From an uncultured Chitinophagaceae bacterium (GTDB lineage Bacteria; Bacteroidota; Bacteroidia; Chitinophagales; Chitinophagaceae), in contig CAISDV010000112.1 in assembly GCA_903884185.1 (NCBI GenBank), forward strand, positions 1-39,868: 39,868 nucleotides of DNA, in the 5' to 3' direction. Under the pieces are notes generated by a model. The model saw nothing but the letters and a program-made list of their open reading frames with translations, made no database searches and had not been told where the DNA came from. Position numbers and translations under genes: made by a program. Position 1 is the stretch's first letter. The number at the start of each line of letters is the position of its first letter. This document shows positions 35,621-39,868 of this stretch, in pieces.

Positions 35621-35652
35621 GATCTGCATCAGAGGATTCTGATGGAACGGAA
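35621..35652 (+). repeat. Palindromic repeat, partial copy C
   Basis: GATCTGCATC then AGAGGATTCTGATGGAACGG (35631-35650), matching the second half of copies A and B. The stop codon of the orphan membrane gene follows immediately. Confidence 0.55.
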
Positions 35653-36153
35653 TTAGTTGAATTTTTGATTATTCCAATTAATGTCGATCCCGAGATAGGG
35701 TAGCTTTGTAAAACCAGATCTCATTTCATCAAGGTTTGAGTAATAAAAGCTATCTATTTTTAAAATTATTTGTTTGTCCTTTAATATTCCGATCGCTTTA
35801 TAAGATGTTCCACCTTTTCCATGGTTAATAATCATATCGGAAAAGCCATCTAATTCCGAAAAATTATAAACTTGAACCTTGCGTGTAATAAAGTTTCTAA
35901 TTGATAATTTTTTTTGATCGATATCGAGTATTATAATTTTTATTTTTACGGAAGCCCCAATTATAAATGATGTAAATCCCAAAGTACTCCATATAATTTG
36001 GCCAGCAAATTGTTCTGTATTCAAGATATTAGAATTAAATTGACAAGAATGAAAATACTGGCAACTTAGTGTGGTTAGAATTATATAGAGAAAGAAACAG
36101 CAAGCCAGTATAAGCAACCACGTGACGATTGTATTATAATGAGATTTTATCAT
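35653..36153 (-). CDS. Orphan membrane protein of unknown function
   Basis: A 166-residue protein with two membrane helices (about 9-30 and 50-72; IVTWLLILACCFFLYIILTT in the first) and a beta-rich C-terminal domain (IIILDIDQKKLSIRNFITRK, split by turns; QIILKIDSFYY) that resembles the small PH-like domains of bacterial membrane proteins in outline only. The base composition is more AT-rich than in neighbouring genes. It is bounded by repeat copy C at its 3' end and the inverted copy D 40 bases upstream. I do not recognise it; it may have arrived with the repeats. Confidence 0.55.
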   Translation of the reverse strand: MIKSHYNTIVTWLLILACCFFLYIILTTLSCQYFHSCQFNSNILNTEQFAGQIIWSTLGFTSFIIGASVKIKIIILDIDQKKLSIRNFITRKVQVYNFSELDGFSDMIINHGKGGTSYKAIGILKDKQIILKIDSFYYSNLDEMRSGFTKLPYLGIDINWNNQKFN

Positions 36154-36192
36154 TTCGAATTGCCAAATTAAGATTGCATAAAACTTTATGCC

Positions 36193-36222
36193 GAACAGAA
36201 TCCTCTTCGAGAGACTGTGATC
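36193..36222 (-). repeat. Palindromic repeat, inverted copy D
   Basis: On the minus strand it reads GATCACAGTCTCTCGAAGAG then GATTCTGTTC, closely matching the core of copy B but inverted relative to copies A-C. It lies between the orphan membrane gene and the M13 peptidase terminator. Confidence 0.65.
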
Positions 36223-36257
36223 AGGCGGAATTTAATTTTGAAAAGCGTCTTAAATAT

Positions 36258-36289
36258 ACAAAAAGCCCACACATTTCTGCATGGGCTTT
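36258..36289 (-). terminator. Rho-independent terminator of the M13 peptidase gene
   Basis: AAAGCCCA and TGGGCTTT (36262-36269 and 36282-36289) form an 8-bp stem with a 12-base loop; on the minus strand it is followed by TTTTTGTAT. It lies about 56 bases after the peptidase stop codon. Confidence 0.7.
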
Positions 36290-36344
36290 GTAATAGGAGT
36301 CTTTCGAATAGAATTCTGAAAATTCTTAAATTCTGAGAATTCTG

Positions 36345-38405
36345 CTACCAGATATGTGTTCTATTCTCCGGCGCTTTATACATTTTATCTCCGGGCTTTA
36401 CATCAAATGCAGCATACCATGCATCAATATTGGTGATGGGTGCATTGGCGCGATGCTGGCCGGGTGAATGTGGATCGGTCAATATCAGCTGCGCTGCAGA
36501 TTCAGGTAGAATGTTGCTTCTCCAAACCTGTGCCCAGCTTAAGAAGAAGCGCTGTTGCGGGGTAAAACCGTCTATCTTCTTTCCTTCTTTGAATTGTTTT
36601 GTTTTGGTGAATGCTTCATAAGCCATATTCAGTCCGCCAAGGTCGGCGAGGTTTTCGCCAAGCGTGAGCCTGCCGTTTACATGAACTGTGTCTAATACTG
36701 TCAATGCGTTGTATTGAGCTACTACTTCATCGGCCTTGCTTTTAAATTTATCAGCATCGGCTTTTGTCCACCAGTCTTTCAGGTTGCCCACTGCATCAAA
36801 CTGTCTTCCCTGGTCGTCGAAGCCATGCGTCATTTCATGGCCTATCACTGCGGCAATACCGCCATAATTCACTGCATCATCGGCTCCAAAATCAAAGAAT
36901 GGGAATTGTAAAATACCCGCAGGGAATGTGATATCATTGGCAGATGGATTATAAGAAGCATTGATAGTGGGAGGTGTCATTCCCATTTCAGTGCGGTCAA
37001 CCGGCTTGCCCATTTTGCTGACGTTATAATTATAAGCCCAATTGCTGCAGCTATGCAGGTCAGCAAAAAAATCGCCACGCGTAATGACAATACCATCATA
37101 AGTTTTCCATTTATCGGGGTATGCAATTTTTTTAGCGATCGCATTTAATTTTTCCAGAGCCTTTGCTTTTGTTTCAGCACTCATCCAGTCAAGGCGCTTG
37201 ATGCGGTCTGCAAATGTGCCCTGCAGGTTGTTCACCAGGTTCACCATATACACTTTTGCTTCAGCCTTGAAATATTTTTCTACATAGATCTGTCCAACAA
37301 GGTCGCCAAGCGTTCTGTCTATCAGGCTGCTCATTCTCTGCCAGCGCGGTGTTTGTTCTTTCTGCCCTGTCTGTACACTGGTGAATTCAAAATCAGCCTG
37401 TACAAAAGCATTGCTTAAAAAAGGTGCAGCTGTTTTGATCACATTCCAGCGCAGGTAGCTTTTGAGATCGGCTAATGGAGCATTGGCCAATAGACTATCT
37501 GCTGTTTTTATAAAAGAAGGATTGCCAACCAGCATGCTGTCGGCGCCTTTGATCTTTGATTCGTCCAATACCATTGCCCAGTTAATATGCGGAGTAGTGG
37601 CGCCCAGGTCTTTTACCGCAAACTTGTGATAAGTAACATTAGGGTCGCGCATTTCTACACGGCTCAACTGTGCCTGTGCCAGTATTTTTTCGATCTTGAA
37701 TACAGAAGCGCCGCTGGCTGCAGCGGTAGTTGCATCTTCTCCTACCAAAGAAAACATTTTTACCAGGTATGCTTTGTATGCATCACGGATCTTTGTGCTG
37801 CGTGGATCATTACGCAGGTAATAATCCCTGTCGGGTAAAGTTGTTCCACCCTGGCCTGTAGAAGGAATATATACCAAAACATTTTTTCTGTCGGGCCCAA
37901 CATTCACACCAAATAATGGGGCACCCATACCATTGATGCGCAGGTTGGTTATCTCATGCAACACTTCTGTATTGGATTTTAAACCAGACAGGCGATCAAG
38001 CGTTGGTTTAATGGGTTGATAGCCTTTTGCTTCAATAGCAGCGCTGTCCATACCGCTTGCATACAGGTCGCCAATGATCTGTGTTTTACGATCGCGGCCT
38101 GTGTTCTTTGCGGCATCTTCTAAAAGCACTTGTAAACGTTTGGAACTTTCTTCGCGCAGTTCATCAAAACTTCCCCAGCGTGTTTTAGATCCGGGAACAG
38201 GGTTATTTTTCACCCATGTACCATTGGCATAGGAATAAAAATTATCGCCGGGTTTTACTGAAGCGTCCATATTGGACTTATCAATATACTTTTTGGGAGG
38301 TGGCGGTGTTTTCTTTGGTTGTTTATCGCCGGGTGATGCCAAGGCGGTGGCTGATAAAAAGATCAATGCTACAGCGAGCCATTGGGAACGATGTTGTAGT
38401 TTCAT
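36345..38405 (-). CDS. pepO: M13 (neprilysin/PepO) family zinc metallopeptidase
   Basis: A 686-residue exported endopeptidase. The signal peptide is WLAVALIFLSATALA, followed by a Pro/Lys linker and the M13 N-terminal domain (DNFYSYANGTWVKNNPVP). The zinc site is complete: H523-E524-x-x-H527 in HEMTH and E584 in ENLADLGG. The substrate-binding NASYNPSANDITFPAGI and the conserved C-terminal Trp (HIW) match the family. It is presumably periplasmic or on the cell surface and degrades peptides. The gene is divergent from the PBP4-type gene and has its own terminator. Confidence 0.93.
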   Translation of the reverse strand: MKLQHRSQWLAVALIFLSATALASPGDKQPKKTPPPPKKYIDKSNMDASVKPGDNFYSYANGTWVKNNPVPGSKTRWGSFDELREESSKRLQVLLEDAAKNTGRDRKTQIIGDLYASGMDSAAIEAKGYQPIKPTLDRLSGLKSNTEVLHEITNLRINGMGAPLFGVNVGPDRKNVLVYIPSTGQGGTTLPDRDYYLRNDPRSTKIRDAYKAYLVKMFSLVGEDATTAAASGASVFKIEKILAQAQLSRVEMRDPNVTYHKFAVKDLGATTPHINWAMVLDESKIKGADSMLVGNPSFIKTADSLLANAPLADLKSYLRWNVIKTAAPFLSNAFVQADFEFTSVQTGQKEQTPRWQRMSSLIDRTLGDLVGQIYVEKYFKAEAKVYMVNLVNNLQGTFADRIKRLDWMSAETKAKALEKLNAIAKKIAYPDKWKTYDGIVITRGDFFADLHSCSNWAYNYNVSKMGKPVDRTEMGMTPPTINASYNPSANDITFPAGILQFPFFDFGADDAVNYGGIAAVIGHEMTHGFDDQGRQFDAVGNLKDWWTKADADKFKSKADEVVAQYNALTVLDTVHVNGRLTLGENLADLGGLNMAYEAFTKTKQFKEGKKIDGFTPQQRFFLSWAQVWRSNILPESAAQLILTDPHSPGQHRANAPITNIDAWYAAFDVKPGDKMYKAPENRTHIW

Positions 38406-38462
38406 GTTGCAGTTTTTTTAGGGAGGACAAAATAATACATTCACGCGAACAATTACAGTAAA

Positions 38463-39845
38463 ATGAGAAAAATCAGGAAAACAGGCAGTTATGTTATCAT
38501 TCTTATATGTGTCCTGGCTGCTTCCTGTAGTAGCAGCAAGAAGATCAGTAGCAATATAGCAATAAAAGGCAGCGGCAATATTGACATTGCAAAAGAAGCA
38601 GAAAAGGACATATTGAGCGATAGCAATCTTCTTTCGGCGCATATAGGTATCAGTATTTATGATCCCGCAGAAAAAAAATACTTATATAATTACCAGGGAG
38701 ATAAATTTTTTATTCCGGCAAGCAATATGAAACTCTTCATGTGTTATGCTGCGATGAAATATTTGGGAGATAGTTTGGTAGGATTAAAAGTGACAGAGTA
38801 TGACGACAGGATAGTTCTTTACGCTACCGGCGATCCTACTTTATTGCATCCGGATTTTCCCAATCAACCGGTGATCGATTTTTTATCAAAAACAAATAAG
38901 CCATTGTGGGGTTCTGAACTGGGGTGGAAGGAAGAAGGGTTGGGGTCGGGCTGGTCATGGAATGATTACAGCGATGACTATATGGCGGAACGCTCTGCGT
39001 TACCCATTTATGGCAATGTGGTTAGATTTTCAGGTATGAAGAATGATATCAAGTATTATCCCGCGGGTGCTGTGAACGACAATAAGTTTCCTGTTAATGG
39101 GTTAGAAGGATATGTCAGTGCAGTAAAGAGAGAATTCTATCAAAATAATTATACAATTAATGTTTCTGGCAGGGCATTGCGAACTATTGAAGTTCCATTT
39201 ATAACATCCAGTAAACTTTCTTTCCAACTGCTGGCTGATGTCTTAAAAAAGAAGATCATTCCACCTAAAACTTTCATGGGCACAGGTGTGGTCACTACGG
39301 GGAATCCAACGATATTAAACTATGTTATTCATTCACAAGCCACAGATTCACTTCTCAAGATCACCATGCACCGGAGCGATAATTTCTATGCAGAGCAAAC
39401 TTTATTAATGGTGAGCAATGCAAAACTCGGTATCATGAATGATGCAAAGATCATTGATACATTATTAAAGACGGATCTGAAAGGGCTTCCGCAAAAACCT
39501 AAATGGGTGGATGGAAGCGGGCTCAGCCGTTATAACCTCGTGTCCCCGCAGGATTTTGTTGCATTGCTTGAAAAGATGAAGAATGAATTTTCATGGACAC
39601 GTATTAGCACTATCCTCGAAACAGGCGGTACCGGAACACTGAATGGTTATTATAAAAACTACGCGGGGCGCATCTATGCAAAGACCGGAAGCCTGAGTAA
39701 TAATATTGCATTAAGTGGTTATATCACTACACAAAAAGGGAAGCAGTTGATCTTTTCCGTGCTCGTATCAAACCACCTAACAGGTGCAGCCAATGTGCGG
39801 AGGGCGGTAGAGAAATTCTTAAGCGCAGTAATGGATATGAACTAG
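38463..39845 (+). CDS. dacB: PBP4-type D-alanyl-D-alanine carboxypeptidase/endopeptidase lipoprotein
   Basis: A 460-residue S13-family penicillin-binding protein that trims or opens cross-links in peptidoglycan. All three motifs are visible: S87-x-x-K90 in PASNMKLF, SDN in HRSDNFYAE and KTG in RIYAKTGSLSNN. The N-terminus is a lipoprotein signal (VIILICVLAASC, Cys22) rather than the usual cleaved signal, so it is anchored to a membrane. The family's extra middle domain is present (LPIYGNVVRFSG region). The gene stops 23 bases before the window end; 57 bases separate it from the divergent peptidase gene. Confidence 0.9.
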   Translation: MRKIRKTGSYVIILICVLAASCSSSKKISSNIAIKGSGNIDIAKEAEKDILSDSNLLSAHIGISIYDPAEKKYLYNYQGDKFFIPASNMKLFMCYAAMKYLGDSLVGLKVTEYDDRIVLYATGDPTLLHPDFPNQPVIDFLSKTNKPLWGSELGWKEEGLGSGWSWNDYSDDYMAERSALPIYGNVVRFSGMKNDIKYYPAGAVNDNKFPVNGLEGYVSAVKREFYQNNYTINVSGRALRTIEVPFITSSKLSFQLLADVLKKKIIPPKTFMGTGVVTTGNPTILNYVIHSQATDSLLKITMHRSDNFYAEQTLLMVSNAKLGIMNDAKIIDTLLKTDLKGLPQKPKWVDGSGLSRYNLVSPQDFVALLEKMKNEFSWTRISTILETGGTGTLNGYYKNYAGRIYAKTGSLSNNIALSGYITTQKGKQLIFSVLVSNHLTGAANVRRAVEKFLSAVMDMN

Positions 39846-39868
39846 GCAGGGTCTGAGTTTAATAAACA

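Larger units (their letters stand above)
35144..35652. other. Repeat-rich stretch without a convincing gene
   Basis: This 509-base stretch holds repeat copies A (35206-35260), B (35359-35413) and C (35621-35652), plus a tandem 11-mer (35316-35337). A 63-codon plus-strand frame starting at 35391 begins inside copy B and has no recognisable content. Nothing else was found. Confidence 0.6.

Overview
The window looks like chromosomal DNA of a Bacteroidota bacterium, most likely of the Chitinophagaceae type. The clues are a fairly AT-rich base composition, start sites without strong Shine-Dalgarno sequences, repeated matches to the Bacteroidota promoter (TTG about 19 bases before TAnnTTTG; best example upstream of typA at 8670-8699), the gliding lipoprotein GldH, a BatD-like protein, a two-component-regulator propeller protein and a Bacteroidota-type arginase-like protein. 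No rRNA, tRNA, CRISPR array or transposase gene was seen.

Region by region. 1-8469 holds housekeeping and envelope genes: a JmjC/cupin-like oxygenase, a YciO-type Sua5 protein, a lipoprotein, RNase HII, heme A synthase, a membrane-anchored patatin-like lipase, a lipid kinase and FabH. 8470-12540 holds the GTPase TypA, a small Cys-rich protein, a secreted hypothetical protein and the GTPase Obg. 12588-19733 is a phenylacetate (Paa) degradation cluster, all on the minus strand: a TetR regulator and paaE, then paaA-B-C-D, paaG, paaI and paaY. It is interrupted by a two-gene plus-strand cassette (17252-18026) made of a 51-residue Lys-rich protein and a 205-residue protein with an ADP-ribosyltransferase-like N-terminal signature. 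Two closely related 14-bp palindromes, one in front of the TetR gene (19748-19761) and one in front of paaA (17181-17194), look like operators of the TetR protein and resemble known PaaR sites.

19945-24309 holds a PfkB-family kinase, aspartate-semialdehyde dehydrogenase (asd), the NAD(P)HX repair enzyme Nnr and a DUF2461 protein. In front of asd there is a complete-looking transcription attenuator: a 20-residue Lys-rich leader peptide (20915-20977), an antiterminator arm in the end of that ORF, and a terminator hairpin (21006-21034). 24330-33376 holds ligA, a Nudix-like transcription factor, YicC, gldH with a translationally coupled histidine kinase and response regulator, BatD and the arginase-like protein.

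33399-36260 is the accessory, damaged part. A propeller sensor gene lacking its 3' end meets tail-to-tail the N-terminal fragment of a GNAT-like gene near 34920. Beyond it lie at least four copies of a palindromic repeat (35206-36222) and an orphan membrane protein gene. The window ends with an M13 metallopeptidase and a PBP4-type D-Ala-D-Ala carboxypeptidase lipoprotein, transcribed divergently. The most interesting items are the asd attenuator, the cassette inside the paa cluster with its shared operator region, and the rearranged repeat-rich segment at 34.9-36.2 kb.
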